This document shows, one piece after another, positions 26,578-41,355 of a stretch of DNA of 64,000 nucleotides. Source of the DNA: Stercorarius parasiticus (taxonomy: Eukaryota; Chordata; Aves; Charadriiformes; Stercorariidae); NCBI GenBank assembly GCA_013396915.1, contig VWZL01005037.1:1978561-2042560 (forward strand), read 5' to 3'. Both the position numbers and the translations under genes were made by a program. How positions within the stretch are numbered: position 1 is the first letter of the stretch; each line of letters starts with the position of its first letter. The notes beneath the pieces are model-generated. The model was not told where the DNA came from and ran no database searches. It saw nothing but the letters and a program-made list of their open reading frames with translations.

Positions 26578-29500
26578 AACCCTAAGCTTCCTGAAAAGCC
26601 TCAGTATTAGGTTTACTGAGTTTTACTAAAATGCAATTTTTCATTTTTAAATGCAACAATTTTTAAAAAATAGACAGTTTTCTAGCTATCAAAGCATTTT
26701 AATATTAAATATGAATATCTGTTTTTGAAATATCTAAAATGAAAAAAACCAATGTATTTTTTACAAATGCTTTCATTTTCTGGTACGTTCTCCCTAAGAA
26801 ATAAGACACATATACCGATATCAAAATATGTTTTCTTTATGGCTGGTCCCTTCACATACAGCATGGTATAGTAGAGTGGCAAAAGAAAATCACCCTCTCA
26901 TTACTATTATAATATGGCTCACTGGTAAACACATAAAGTATATGACCTACATGCAACACTTCCAGATCCATTCCGTTAACTTAAAAACAACTGCAGAAAC
27001 ACTCTTACCATGCAAATTATTTGATATTAAATCAGTAATTAAAATAAATTTAATTTCACTGGGGATTCCTTTTCATCTTAGAGCGAAATAAGTAAATAGA
27101 TCCTATTTGTTTGCATCTTTATGCTTTCTTTGATCTTCAAAACACAGGGAAATATACTGCATATTAAAGTAATTTTGTATACTCAATATCATTAATTCCT
27201 CCACAAACCACAGCCACCAAACCACAGCGTCGTTTTAGGACAGCATATAGCAATGCTCAGAAGGATCACCTCTCGCCCATAGGTTATTTATGAATGTCCA
27301 TCAGAAAATGCAAAGGAGCAGGCTATTAATTTATCAAATAAATAGCTAAAATAACATTTGTTGTATCCTGCAATATTCCTGGCACTCAATATCATTAGGT
27401 TTTTAGACAGCAAGTTTTGTTCTCCACGCAATCACCTACACAGGAAAAATGAATGTTCACAGCTGTCAGAACATATCCACAACTGTATTCAAACAAACAA
27501 GCTATCAATAAAAACACCTGATACATAGTAACAAAGAATATTTACAGCTGCAAATAACTGACCATGTAGGATAGCTTTTATTTAGTAACTAATATAAAGA
27601 TTTGGGTGCCTAGCATCAAATTTAACTTCACTTTTATTAAACAGTGTAGTTTGGGGAGGTAATTCGCCATAAATTTGTTCAATGCTTAAATTCAAACCAC
27701 CTTTTTTTAGGATTAAGGCTTCCTATGACAAAAGAAATGCACCTGCAGAAACACAATTTAAAGACAGATCTGCGTAATTAAATATGACTGAGAAATTCTG
27801 CACAGCTCCAGGATGGATGCCTGACTGGATTTACTCCGAAGAAGCATGACTTTTTTGAGCTCTGAAGTTTGACAGTGGTCGCAGGGGAGCTAGGGTCCTC
27901 TAGATCCCCATGTTTCTGAACAGGTAAGCTGTCTGCAGTAGTTTAACTATGGACATGATGTCTGGCATTAGCTAGAGTTATGGGGCTCAAACCCCATAAG
28001 GACATGGAAGTCTGAGGTGGAATCAAGCTGAGGTATTGATCCTTATTTTATATAATAGGCAAAACAAGCATCGTAAGCCCTCATTAGCACCATAAGCCTC
28101 CAAGATGTACTCAGTGCAAAGATGCAACTGAAGTCTGGGAAAATTGAAAGGCAGAAGTAAAACAAAATATGAAATGAGATTAACTAAGCAAGCAGGAAGT
28201 AGAAAGTAGAAAGTAAAGAAGAAGAAAGGGCTAAAGGCAAGAAAATGTGAAATTTCATAAAGAGCATTACACTGTAATATGAAAGAAGAAAGCCACACTT
28301 ATGGAGTAGGCAAAATTCAAAAGTCTCAAAGAGACTACTAGAAAATATAATGGATAATAACATGGGACAATTTTTAAAGAAATCAGTAAGTGGGAATGCA
28401 ACTCATGGTCCTTCAAACACATCTCACAATTCTAATTGGTATTCAGAGAGGATCAGAAAAAATAACACTCATCAACTTACTTCCCAACATCAAAACCTGG
28501 TAAAGAAAGGAAGGTGATCAAAAGCACACTCCGCCTACCAGCCATCCACATTAACACACTGCGAGGTGCTCAAGGGAGAGCAGGTGCCTGAGGGAGGGGG
28601 ACCGGGTCACACTAACCCCACAGAGGATGACTCCACGGAGAACTGGAAGCACAACAGTCCCCGGCATGATGATAAGCACAGAGGTCTTAAGGGGCTGACC
28701 TGCTGCACTGATTTTCAACCTACAGCTACAGGGAAGAAAATTTCAGTCCCGATCTTCTACAATACAAAAACATCAGTGGGTACATAAGCTATTAGAGGTA
28801 ATGAAACTACACTTGTTGATTAAAAAGTGCTTGGATTGTATTCTATTCCTCAAATTTGTGCATAAAAACAGACCCTGTATCACACTTCCGCATGGAGAGT
28901 TAAAATATCAAGAACTAAGTTAGTACAAGGGCACCCTACCCCTTCAGAAACACACTTGCATAGCAACAATGAAATCTTGCAGAGAATACTTAAGAATACT
29001 GAAGAGGACTTGTCTTACACCCAAAGTGAAAGATCTAACTTACGGAGGAAGGAATGGGAACGGTGTTAGTTCCAGCCACGCGCAGACAGTAGGAATCATT
29101 TGACCAATATTATAGAAGTGTTCAAAAGACTGAATGATCCTAGACTGTGTTCAGACCAGCTGACAACTTAAACTGAAATCTTGAAAGAAAAGAAAAAAGA
29201 TCATGGAGTTTTATTCCAAAAGGAAGGAAAACTACAAAACCTCAAACATTTTCTGGTTTCAAAAAGCCAGAGGTTATGCTAATGAATGTATAGGATGGGA
29301 GACAGGCAATGCACTTTGCATTTAATCAATTCACTTAAAAGCTGTGAGTAGATGGTATACGAACAATTCAAGTTTCTAATTCAAGAACCCCTACGCTGGA
29401 GTGTTAAGATTCATGACATAAGTTCCTTCATATTTCAGGTTTTCTCATATTCCAGGAACCAAAATAGTTTTCAGTGTGCAAATTACAATAATGGAGTACA

Positions 29501-32500
29501 CGATCACATATGTATATCCCCATACAGCTCTCCGGTGAAAATACATTCTACCATAGATATCAGTCTGTTACAGCCCAAGCTAGAGCAACTAAGTCCTTTA
29601 GCTCCTACTGAGCATCCTTTGGTTTTAAATCTGCAGGTCTGCAGTACAAGCTCTGATGCCTGTCACACACATTACTAAATAAAATACTGATAAAACTATC
29701 ATAATGCCCAACATCTGAATTTAGGCATATATGCTGGCAGGACTGTGGCTTTCAATTCTACATAACTGGAAGTTCTTGAGAAACAAAGCAAGAGAAAATG
29801 TATCTCCTAGCTTCCTTGAAACAAGAGATTACCTGTCCCAAAGTCAACAACGAACTCATTTTTTTTGTCAATAACAAAAAGACTAGAAAACTAGCACAGA
29901 ATATATTTCAGTATTTATTGCTATCCCTTAAGATGCCCCATAGAAGTCACTGATGAATTTGGTATTGGCTCCAGGACATAAGACTCTATCGCAAGACATT
30001 TTCATTTAATAAATTCTAACCAAGGACAAGATGAAAGTGGTGTCTACATTCCTGGAATGCCTAATGTTCTGTTCACCGCATTGGGCTACCTGACACTCAG
30101 GATGAAAACTAAGATAACCCTAAGGAAGAACTAGTCATTAACATTCCAGAAGACACAATCACTACTGAAGAATGTGCTATTGAAGGATGCCTTGAGTAGA
30201 TTGTTTGGAAAAAGTACTGAATTTTAGAGAACCATCTGACAGGAGGTGGAGCAAGGGGCCAGAATATGGTACCATATGCATTCCTATCAAAAGAGGTGAA
30301 TAACTAAGGTACCTATAAGCCAACAGTTTTTCACAGAGTGACAAGATAAAGCTTTGCAAAAGGGCGAGGAGAAAGAGCAGGTTTAAGACTGTAACTCTCC
30401 AAGTAATGATATATTTCTTTATAACCCAATAGACATGTTAAATAAGCATCCGTCCTTCTGGAGAGGACTGTACAGTCAATAACTATTTAAATTCAAGGTG
30501 ATGGTACTATAACCCTAGGATTACTGATTGTCCTTCCTCTTGTTTCTTAATATGGCTCATCTTCTGCCATAAATCTCTTAGATTGCCTATATATAGTAAG
30601 TCTTCACACTGGCTGCCATGGACCTCTAAAGATTGTTGCTTCACTACCTACAGAACAACCGAGTTCTTCTCCACAGCAAGACTCAAAGTGAGTAGATCAA
30701 ACTTATGTTAATACACATGTGCAACCCCCTCACCATCACCACCACTCTCTAAATGCATCCGTATGATATATCTGTATATGTGACAGGACAAAACGAGGGA
30801 CAGGAAGGGGAGGAAAGGCAAGACATGACATGATATACCTATCAGAAATGCCGCTACAGAAAATTATTCCATTCTGAGTGCTAATTTACCTGGTAAGTTT
30901 TAAGGGTAATTGCAGTACACACAAAAATACACTTTTGGTAATAAACCCTTAGCAGCTCTAAATAACCAAAACATTACATTAAATGAGCATGGTGAACAGT
31001 CATATATCCATTTCTCATTGATTTCAATGGGATTCAATGTACCATATCTGATAAATTATACTGTGCAGCTGATAAAACACATACAGCATTACACAAATAA
31101 TAATACGTATTTCTCTTTTTTTAACTCATAATTCTATAAATAGTACTTTGTATTTTATATTGATTTTAGGGCACATATAGTACATTACGTCCCATTAGAA
31201 TCAATGAGTGAAAATACAATTACGGAAAATAATTTGGATTAAGATAAATATGATTGACCTTTTAGTCTTTTTCCCATGTTTTCAACAAAACAGGCTAAGA
31301 AACAAATTTTAGATGACATTTACATTTAAGAGTAGCACAAAGGAATAAGAGACTTCTGACATCCAGAAGCAAGGGATGATCCTACAAACCAGACAGTAAA
31401 ATTGCTCAGGTGAATAACAAATACATGAAGAATTGATCTGACATTTATTTTCTTACCATTTGCTTCTTGTCTGTCCCCTATCAAGCTTAATTTTCTATCT
31501 AAATCAAACACTGAAATCATCAGCACTTTTCTTTCAAAAACTGGAATTTAGATTCCATAGCATATGCTTAATATTCTGGAAAACAGCATTAACACAAGCA
31601 CAGGCAATTATATCAGAATACCAAATAAATGGATTTAACAGACTTTTGCAAAAAACTTATAGATGAACTCATCAGTCAAATTTAAATGCTTGAATAAAAC
31701 AATAACGCTACTTACTAAACATGTCAATGAAGAGCTGATAGATTCAGTAGTTGCCAAGAGTGGCAACACACACACCTGAGAATAATCATAAACACTGCAG
31801 CTAAAAACAAAAATGGAGTTGCCAGCTCTTCTCACTGAAGGTGGGAAGATAAACAGCATAAAGAATATTGACAGAATGGCAAATTAAAACTAGTTAAAAA
31901 TAGCAACATGACATTTTGTAGTTGTATCACAAGCATACTCATGCAAAATACTAAGTTTTCTCATGCAGGACACAGGCAAATTAACTTCAGAATCAAAGAA
32001 TTTTCCATTGTCTTCCAGAACATTAATACTGAACTAGCGTAAGTATATTGTTGCCTCAAAAGAAACATTTTCCTTCCAATTTCTACAAACTTAATCATGT
32101 CTCTTCTACTTTTTGCTTTTTTAAAGCACCCAAGTGCTATGAGGTGGTTCTTTCGAACTAATGAGATTAGAGACTTACATTATCACTATCTACCAGTAAA
32201 AGGGAAAATGTGTCTCACTGGACTTCAGAGCAGAGGCTTTCAGTATTATATATCTTAATGGTATATTTCATTTGAATGCACAGCAACAGACTGCACTGAG
32301 ATGCAATGAGATGAGAAAATAATACACAGGAAAAAATTTTTTTCAAAAAAAGTCACACTGAGATGATATATGAAGTACAATTGGCATTTTTGAGTCCACT
32401 CTTCTGCCAATACAGGATTTAACCTTTACTGAAAGAAGACCAAGGAGCTAGTTTCTCTGACTTGAGAACAAATGTTCCACTATGTTCCGCTTTAGCATTG

Positions 32501-32643
32501 GCATCTCAAAATAATTTGAGGTAAACACAGCTACGATATAACCAAAAGCCGATTTATATTGGCATCATTTGCCTTCAAAGCACAAACCTTTTCCTTTTTT
32601 AAACCGAATCCACCATGTATCACAAATTCACTACAGGTGAATT

Positions 32644-32702
32644 ACACATCCCACCTGTATCCCACCCCATATCCCAACACTACATATCCCATCCATATCC
32701 TC
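32644..32702. repeat. Degenerate TATCCCA-type short repeat
   Basis: The words TATCCCA or ATCCCA recur five times in about 60 bases with spacing of roughly 9-17 bases, giving a Tyr/Pro/Thr-rich peptide in one plus frame. It looks like a decayed simple repeat; no function is suggested. Confidence 0.5.
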
Positions 32703-35700
32703 ACTTTTACTGCAAATAAGAAGATGAACCATTCTGAAACGCATATCTGAACTGGCACAACTGAGCCATTTCAAGAGCTGGAAGAATCTTTCCAAAAGCT
32801 TTATCAGTGAGAAAATACTGAGTCTGGTGTCTCTTCCCCCCATGTCTTCAAAACCGGTGACTTCACATACATCACTGGATAAAATGCCAAAGGCAGCAAA
32901 GAATGCCTGCTACTTTTCCAATTAGCTATGCTACACAGGGTAAAATAAAAATTAACACCAAAAAAAAAAAAGAACATGACAATTGCATGCAAAATACAGA
33001 AACCTGGTTGTGATGCTCTCTGCATAGTTTTCCAAGGATGAGGCTGTTTCATCTGGATTCAGCACCTAACACTTGAGTTATATACCTCTGTAGGACAAAT
33101 GCTTAACACAAAAGTGAAAATGTCTAATTTCATTGTCCACCCCATTTCATGGTTGCAAGTCAGACCCCTTAAACAAATAAGAATTTGCTGGCTTTCATCA
33201 AACAACCACACCCAACGTGCAGCAGGTCCAGCAAGGGTGGGTACAGGTGAGAACTGAGTAAACATGATTGTAGCTGGCCAGGCTCTACCTCTGGACCAGC
33301 GGTCAGGATCCTCCTGGTCAGCCACTGGCCAAGAAACAGAGAAACCCCAAGCAAACTACACAGGCTGCCTCAGCCTAAGGAGCAGCCTTGTGGATCATTT
33401 CGAAGCCATAGGCTGCCTAGTTTATACTGAAATTATCACTTTGAATTTCATCTTTCATCTTTAAAATGAGAGTCATAACACTGATCCATTCTTTACCCTG
33501 AGGACTCGAAGCACTTTAGGAAGAGCTGTGCAAGTGCTGGGTATATCATGTTAAAAGAACAATCAATAGAATGGGACTGTCTCCTTGCACAGTGTTTGAA
33601 AGCAGCTGGCACCTCAGAGCCTGCTCTGCAAGAAGGCTTAAAGGAATAATGTTAACATAAATAAACAACTTATTCTGTAACTGTGTCCTGTTTGCATTGC
33701 CCTCGGAGACAATTAGTCCATTACCAGGAACAACAGCAAGGTCTGTTTCTTGTGTGGCCTCAAATAAACAATTTCTCACATTCTGTCATACTATTTTCAT
33801 TTCTGTATTAAGAAAGCAAATGAACTGCCAAACATCACTCGCTAAAGCCAAATTATAATTTGCCTTCTTTAAGTGATGCTTCCAGTACAAAGCACTAGGT
33901 AAGCACCATTTCATGGGAGGCGCGTCCTGTAGAAAACATCACTCCTAGAATACATTCGCAGTGAGCGTTTACCGAAATGTTTGAACAATTTGCTTAGCAC
34001 GGAAAAACGCGCTCCTCGGGGTTCTTGAATTTGTGGTCAGATGAGGGTGCTGATAGTATTTGTTCTATTTGTTCTGTATCTTCGCTGTTTCTCAACAGCC
34101 TCTGTATAAGTGAGAGTTGAGTGTTTAGAAGTGGGAGCTAGAGCAAAGGTCAGGAGACATGGAGCTTTCAGCACCGTTTCAGCCCTCACCTAAAATATAC
34201 TGCTAATGCCTTCTACGACGTTATCGACCATATGCCTTACTGATGGAAAGACTGTAACATTTTCTTGGGAGGGGGCACCCCCTCTGAAACTTGGGGCACG
34301 TCCAGACACAGATTCATCTTGAAATGCTGGGGTTTTAATTTCAAACTAACACTAGTTAGGTGTCCAAGAAAGGCTTCACACCAACCTTTCCCTTAGCCAT
34401 TAGTACACACCGCAGCAAATGGTAGAGAATTGAACTATTCTGTTACCATAACAAAGGACAATACCGAAAAGGAGAGAATAAATTTAGAGATAGCGTGAAG
34501 CCGCACTAACTCTCACCAGGGGCCAAGAGTGACACAGTCCATTTCCAGAAATATTTTGCTGTTTGAATTTCTCTTCCAGTTTCAACAACAGGACTAAACC
34601 AGAAATCAGCTGCAGTGGAGTAATATTTACAAACAGGATTTGTATTTAAAGTAGTAAATCTCTCAAAAAAGCAAACAAAAGTATAATAAGGCTTTGTATT
34701 TTTGCATTCATAAAGGGCTTCCGTACCTGTATCTCCAGTTTCAAGTTGCATGAGACATCCTTCTGTCTCATCAGACAAATGAGGCTTTTGTTTGTTTGTT
34801 TTCCTAGCCTTTTTAATACATCCAAGTGCTGTTCTCCATTTCCTCAGATTTAAAATAACATATTTAAAAAGCATTCAGGACCCACATTAACATCTAACAA
34901 GCAGTAAAAACTGTCACTTCTATTTTATCCCTCTTAGCTCCCTGATTACGAAGTTCTATTAACTGAAAGACAGCACCAGTTCGCAAAGATAATCAAGAAG
35001 AAAGGTCAGTGGTTTATGAAAGGATGTTCTGGCCTTTCAGGGCACCACTGGGACTTGAGCTCAGTGCTAGTTTCAAGAATGAAAAGACAGAGACTCAGTG
35101 TCCCTCAATAGTATAATCCTGGCACTGCTCATAAAACCATACAGATTTCCTCAGATCTGAGGATGACCACTGAAACATCAATCCTCAAAGGGGAATTCCT
35201 TAAAAATGGTCATTGCAGAGACACTATCAGGATAACATGTGACAATAAGCATTGCCAAAGACTGTAGTTTATTAAAACCTAAACGTGTCGATAGAAAAGC
35301 AAGCGTCACTTTCTATCGCTGTCACCCTTTAACGCAGAGAATCCTAAAAAAATGTTTTAAAATGATGTAATTATTTCCCCAATCCCATTTCTGTATTAAC
35401 ACTATGGCTCCATGTTCTTCTGTGGTATTCTAAGTTCTTGTGCGCCTTTAACAATAAGATTCATATACAAAGATTCTTAGAAACACTCAGTGTAGGAAGT
35501 ATTTGGGACCTAACAATTATTAGGCCTAGACTGCAGCCTCCCACTCTTTTCCCTAATTTGTATGAATCTGACAGAGGGGGCCTGACCCTGCATGCTACTT
35601 GCCCTTTCCGTCTTCAAATTTTATTGATCTATAGATTCCAACACTTCAAAGCAGAACCAGGAAATAGCCTATGCGCCAACGAAAGAGCGGTGCTCTATTA

Positions 35701-38700
35701 GGTGATCGGCAGCTGATGCTGAACATCTCGCAGGCTGCACCCGTGGCACTGGCAGCCTCTGCTAATAACAATTGATTGGGCTGCAGACCCGGGTACTAAT
35801 CCTGCTTCCACTGATTTCCAGGGGAGAATTCTACAGAGTTTTAGCAGAAGCAAGATTGGGCTCTTTGAATAACGGTATTTCATTCATAGCATTTCCTGAC
35901 CTTGTGTGCCTCTTCCTAGCTCTGCAAAGCAGCGTGTGGGAATGACCTCAGTCATCCAATGCTATGCTTTTGTTCTCCCAGGAAATACAAAGGGAGAGGA
36001 AGTTCAAAGAATTTCTGCCCATATAAGACCGTTAGGAGACGCACAACAAGAAGTGATGGATTATAATAAAGAAAAGAAAAAAAAAAAAAAGATTTGTTTG
36101 AGGCTGCCTTCCCTGACAGAGTCTCAACACCACTTGATGGATTATTTGTCAGGGTTCACCATTTGTGAGACGTGTATCTAGCTTAAGCTACAACATTGTG
36201 GCAGGAATCTGTGTATTTCAGTGCCTAATCAGAATGGTCTGGTTTGTACACCTTCACTCTGAAAGCTGTGCAGTGCAGCTTTTATTACAGTTTTATTATC
36301 CATGATAACAGGATTCACTAGTTGCAGTTCTCTTCTCCAACTTTCCTAATTTAAATGAGAACAGAATTGCGTTATCTTTATTTTTACCCTTTGAAAGGGA
36401 AGAGAAAAATATTTACTCCTAATCCATAGAAAGCAAAGAAAACTGAGGTCATTTAGCCTTCAGTTGCATGATGTTACACCTGAAAGAAGACCTTCATTTT
36501 TTTCAAAGATGATACTCCATAAACGCTATATTTCTGTACCCGTATCTCACTACTACTATACAGAAAATTACTGAAACTTTTTGTATCTGTATTCTTGTAT
36601 TTATAATTTTTGTACTTGCTCTTTAGACTTTGCAAATTTTAGGCAAAAACCCACAAAGGCTATCTAAACACTAAGCATACAGTGCACGCCCTTACAGCCT
36701 ACAGAATTTCAGGAGACCTACTGTTTTAATCTACTGGATCAAATACAGCCACACCACCAAGTGATTTTGCCACAACTCAATATCCAAGGAAACTCTTGAT
36801 CAGCATTCATAGAGGTTAAGGACTGAGCTGGCAGTCTGAAGACTACTTCTACCTTTGCTCTTAAAGATAACCTTTCCAGGTATATGGCAAGATTTTTCCT
36901 GCTCTTCCCAAACTGTTCTTGTTTCACAGGACTGTCATAGATTTCATACTCCGAAACTATCAGTAAGGTACTTTATACAATCACAACATTTATATTCAAA
37001 TATGTTTTAAATCATCCTATTTGTTGGTCGTCTTCTGCAGTCAGGCAAGGACTTTATTTTTCTTTACACTAAAATATGCAGGGATTACTTGAGTATGCAA
37101 AGAGAAATCTGAGTATCATGATTCTTCTCCCCATCAATGAAATTCACTTATTTGATTTTTAAGCAGAATATATTTTTAATATGTAATATAATAGATACCA
37201 AATGCACAATATAAAACAATACAATATAAAATATATACCAAATATTTTTATGGCATAATAAATTAATGAACTTTGTGTAAGTACTTGGTGCCAGTATGAT
37301 GAATACTGTTTCCTTAAGGACCCGAGGGTGCCTATTTAACGTTGTTCGGTGCCTGTATTTGCACGCCCCATTAAAGTTTATTAGAGTCCAAAATCCTGTG
37401 CAGCCCTGCTGCGCACATCAAAGGCCACACTCAAAGAGTTAACCTGCTCCAAGTCACCAGAGCTGGGGCAAAATGCACGTGGTTCAACATGCTCTGAAAA
37501 GCAGGTCATTTATTTAAGCGCCTGTGTACTAATTTAGAGTGAGATTTCAGTGTCTCAGACACAGTCAGTGACACTTTGACAGAACCTGAAAGCCAAAACC
37601 AGAAGTATGGTCTTCAAAAGCCTTGTTCAGCCACCGTCCGAATCTGGGTTTAAGGACTGCTCTTTTGGTGTGTCTGACTGTGATCTGACAGGGGCTAAAT
37701 CTGGCAGCCTAGCAGGACATCTAACATTACCACGTATGATGAAGTTGGGGGAGTTACACAGTTCAATAAAACAGATTAGAAATCTCTTTGGAAAGTTACA
37801 AGGTAACTCTGTAATCTCCAACTTCCATGCTTCTCAAAATATGTGCTTTATCAGCTTCTGGAGCAGGAACTCAAATGCATTACACACCATTTCCATATGA
37901 GATCCCCAACTCAAGACCACAAATTGTGTTCTCTTTTGTTAACATTTATCTGGGCTAAAGCATCCTCCACCACGGTCCTGTCCAAGCAGGAGGGCTGCAC
38001 TGAAAGTGCACTTGAGTGTTTTTCTGTTGGGCAGCTCTACACAGAATAGGTATCTCAAGTCCAGAATGCATTTCAGGGGCATAACTCTCCCAATCCACTG
38101 TATATAACTTCAGCGTTATATAGAACAAGGTCTGAAATTTCACTTCCAAGCCATGTATGAAAGTCAGGTATCTCAAGTGATTGCTCGTGCACCTATCCCG
38201 AGGCTGAGTCCCCTCAGTTTTTAATGCTCAGCACTTTTCAAACTCCTACGTGAAATTCCTTGCTGGACACTCAAGGTCAAAACTATGGTTTGAACTTTTT
38301 TGTTTCACTATCCCCCTGTGTCATAAGGAATTCATACTCCTGTACTTTAAGGTGGGAGTCTCCATTTAATGCTTCTACGGCATTTGGAGATCCTCAGAGC
38401 AAGGTGATATGTAAGTACAAAGTATTATTATTTAATGAGTTGAGGGAAAGAACCTCTTGTTTCAGAAAATGGGAAGGTTATATGCGTGTAAAATATAAAA
38501 ACGGCCAGTTGAAACTGTATTTGAGGGAGAATGCGAAAGAAAATTGTTTCTTGTTGAGGGTTTCTTTTCCTATTATTTCAAAAAATATAGCCTGATTAGA
38601 AAAGTACAATTTAGGCATCTACCACACTCAAAAGCTCCTCTGTAGTATATTTTACCTGCTGCTTCAACATACAACCTCTATCACTTCATTGGATTATTAT

Positions 38701-41290
38701 GTTACCACTTTGAATGAATATTTGCACAAATTGCACTAGCTGGCTATTATCAGATAATTATTAAAAAATTCCTCTTCACAAGTTTTAGCCAGGACAACAT
38801 TAATTAAACGGTACAGACATCCACAATAAAATGTAAGCCTTTGCTAACTATAGCACAATACTGTGGCTTCTTACTACCAGTTTTATACCCTGTTGGGGCT
38901 AAAATATTAGCTTTAATCTTTCACAATGAATTTAACTTTGCCTCCCAGCTTCACCATTCTTTTCATACAGTTTTGTTTCAGGTCTTGCCTTGTCTAAATA
39001 TGCTGCAACTATAGCACATTTCTTTTTTTTCTGACTTAATGTTATAATTTGAAAGGAAAATGTAAGAGTAATTACTGATGTAATAAAACATGAACATACT
39101 GTGGACAACTCTATGGAATTTTAATTAGGAAATGTAGGTGCACAAAATTTCCCCTGTCTTCCTTTCAATGAGCTGTCACCCGCTACACATCTTATTTTCA
39201 TATTTTGAACACTTTCTGTCAACTTTGTCTTCGTATTTCACAAGCATAAACATAAAGCAAATTATGATGCTGCTAAATAAGAGCCTGAAATGCAATCTTC
39301 TTATAGAAATATGTATGCCTAACACAGCTTCTATTTTTATTGATTGCTCTGTGCAAAAATATGAAGGCATAAATACTAGGAGAGTTGATTCGTTTTAATT
39401 TCTTTGCACTTAGACACGGCCTCAGTCTAAAGAAGGATCTAACCAGACTCTGACAGTTAAAGATTAACAGTCCTGCCATACCAACAGGCTTGACAAAGGA
39501 GCTTAACTTAATCCTTAAGGCAGTATAAGATGTCTTATGTGTATTACTGCATAGGAGCACAACTTTAATAAACACAGTGTAATGTAATTTTCAGTAGTTT
39601 TACTGATGTAAAGTATGGGATATGAAACAAACAAAAAAATAAAATTGACAGATCTATTTGTTTTCCAAGGGAAACAAAAAGGAACCAGAAAACTTACTAT
39701 TTTTTTAAAGATTACTTCTATTTTGAATTTCAAAGTCTCAGTGCTTTGCACAGACTGGTACACAAAAAAGCAATTCCAATAAAAAAAAAAACAAACAAGC
39801 AGATGCAACCTCCTCATCATCCACAACCAAGAGGCGACGGGACTACAATTTCAGCTAAACTGGCTTACGTGCTGCTCGGTTATAGCTGGTTTTACCTCTG
39901 AACTCAGTCACAAGGTTTTCATTGCTTCCTTTGAGCAATGCACTCCATTTTAAAAGTCTTGAGAACTTAAATAACTGTTGGTCCTTGAACTTAGTGTGAC
40001 ATCGCTGAGATCACCTCTTGCACCTTCAAGTGGAATTAATCTTTTTTTATTCGCGATAGACCGTGACAATTAACCATCATACCCGAAAGTTGAAATGTTC
40101 GGATGCTAATTGTCATGTTAAAACCATTTTTTTCACATTATGCACTACAAATAGGATGTCATACTCGTAACACACTGAAAAATATCCCTGGGAAGTGGCA
40201 TAATTATAAAAAATCATTTCTGAGAAACTTTAATAAAGCTGATGCATCTTATCATCAATCACTTTATACTATATGTGTCTGAGAGCACTGATATAAGCAT
40301 AATGGCTCTGACTGTTTCTAAGGTGCTCCTAACGCAGCCGTTCCACTGTATTCCATATCAACATGAAGCCTCAAAGACAGGTTTTTCAGGTCCTGTGAAT
40401 TGTCTCCAATCTAGATTTGAGCTGAAGACACGTGCTATTGCAGGTTATATGCGTATGTATGTATAGGATATGTTGCTATTCTATCTTGACAGCAGTGAGA
40501 GCTCTGACGGAAAGGCTGAGATGCAGCTGCACCTTCTGCTGAAGCCCAGGGTGCTGCACATTCCGTGTCTTTCATGAGAGCAGAAACGTGATCCCTGCAC
40601 TTACCGGTAGGTAACAAGCTATGCGAAGTTTCAGATCAGCACAGCTGGGAGCGAAAGGTGATTCTAAAGCCTCATTTCACTTTCCAGGCCAAAATGTCCA
40701 CAGGCATAATTAAAGATACCCTGAAAGCTGTTCTGTATTGCACAAATTGCTGCAGATCAAAAGGGATCACTATGCTGGAAGAAATCAGACGCATTAATAC
40801 CAGAGATACCCTCCTGGCCCTGATATCCCTCCTCCACATCTACCAGCTGCACAAAGTACCTCATTTATGCCCTTAAACCATCAGGGATACACCAACGCTA
40901 CTCCTGAGAAAGAATATTCAGCGTATCTATAACTATGTTCACCGCTTCTTTGCACCGCTACCAAGACATAAAGCAGATACAGTGGAAGTAAGGAATTTAG
41001 CTCTAGTTTAGATTCTACTTGTAAAAAAAACAGAGCTTTTGGCTATTCATAAAAATTAAAAGATAAATCAAAATTAAATCTATTAATATGATAATTACAT
41101 ACAGAAAGAGTAACGTTGAGGCTCAGCAGTCGTACATTAGTGAATAGTTAGTTAGTACGTTAGTAAATATCCTGTCAGCATAAATTCTTCTTTGACAAAA
41201 TTAAGATACAGTCGTCAACATTTCCAGAGAAATACACATGGTAAGAATACCAGAAAACAAATGAAAACACAAACATTACAAATGAAATAA

Positions 41291-41355
41291 CCTATTTATA
41301 TAGAAATAGCCTATGTACATAGAAATACAGAAACCTATGTATACAGAAACAGACA
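41291..41355. repeat. Short degenerate tandem repeat, about three units
   Basis: Three diverged units begin with CCTAT at 41,291, 41,310 and 41,334. Each has the form CCTAT(T/G)TA followed by a TAGAAATA- or ACAGAAAC-like half. Period is about 19-24 bases. It is a small decayed tandem array. Confidence 0.65.

Larger units (their letters stand above)
21961..41290. other. AT-rich non-coding stretch
   Basis: About 19 kb has no recognisable coding exon or full repeat. It contains low-complexity patches: a T-run followed by an A-run around 26,545-26,577, a purine-rich patch near 28,195-28,230, a loose TATCCCA-type repeat at about 32,644-32,702, A-runs near 32,961 and 36,070, and an AT-only patch near 37,150-37,265. 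Open frames of up to 122 codons (for example 34,506-34,874 minus) show no known domain. Confidence 0.5.

Noticed and set aside
34506..34874. 122-codon minus frame ending near a GTGAGA donor-like site
   Set aside because: No acceptor of quality at the other end and no recognisable domain; such donor matches are common.
35289..35318. Perfect 9-bp hairpin CGATAGAAA / TTTCTATCG with 12-base loop
   Set aside because: A few such stems are expected by chance in 64 kb, and nothing around it suggests function.
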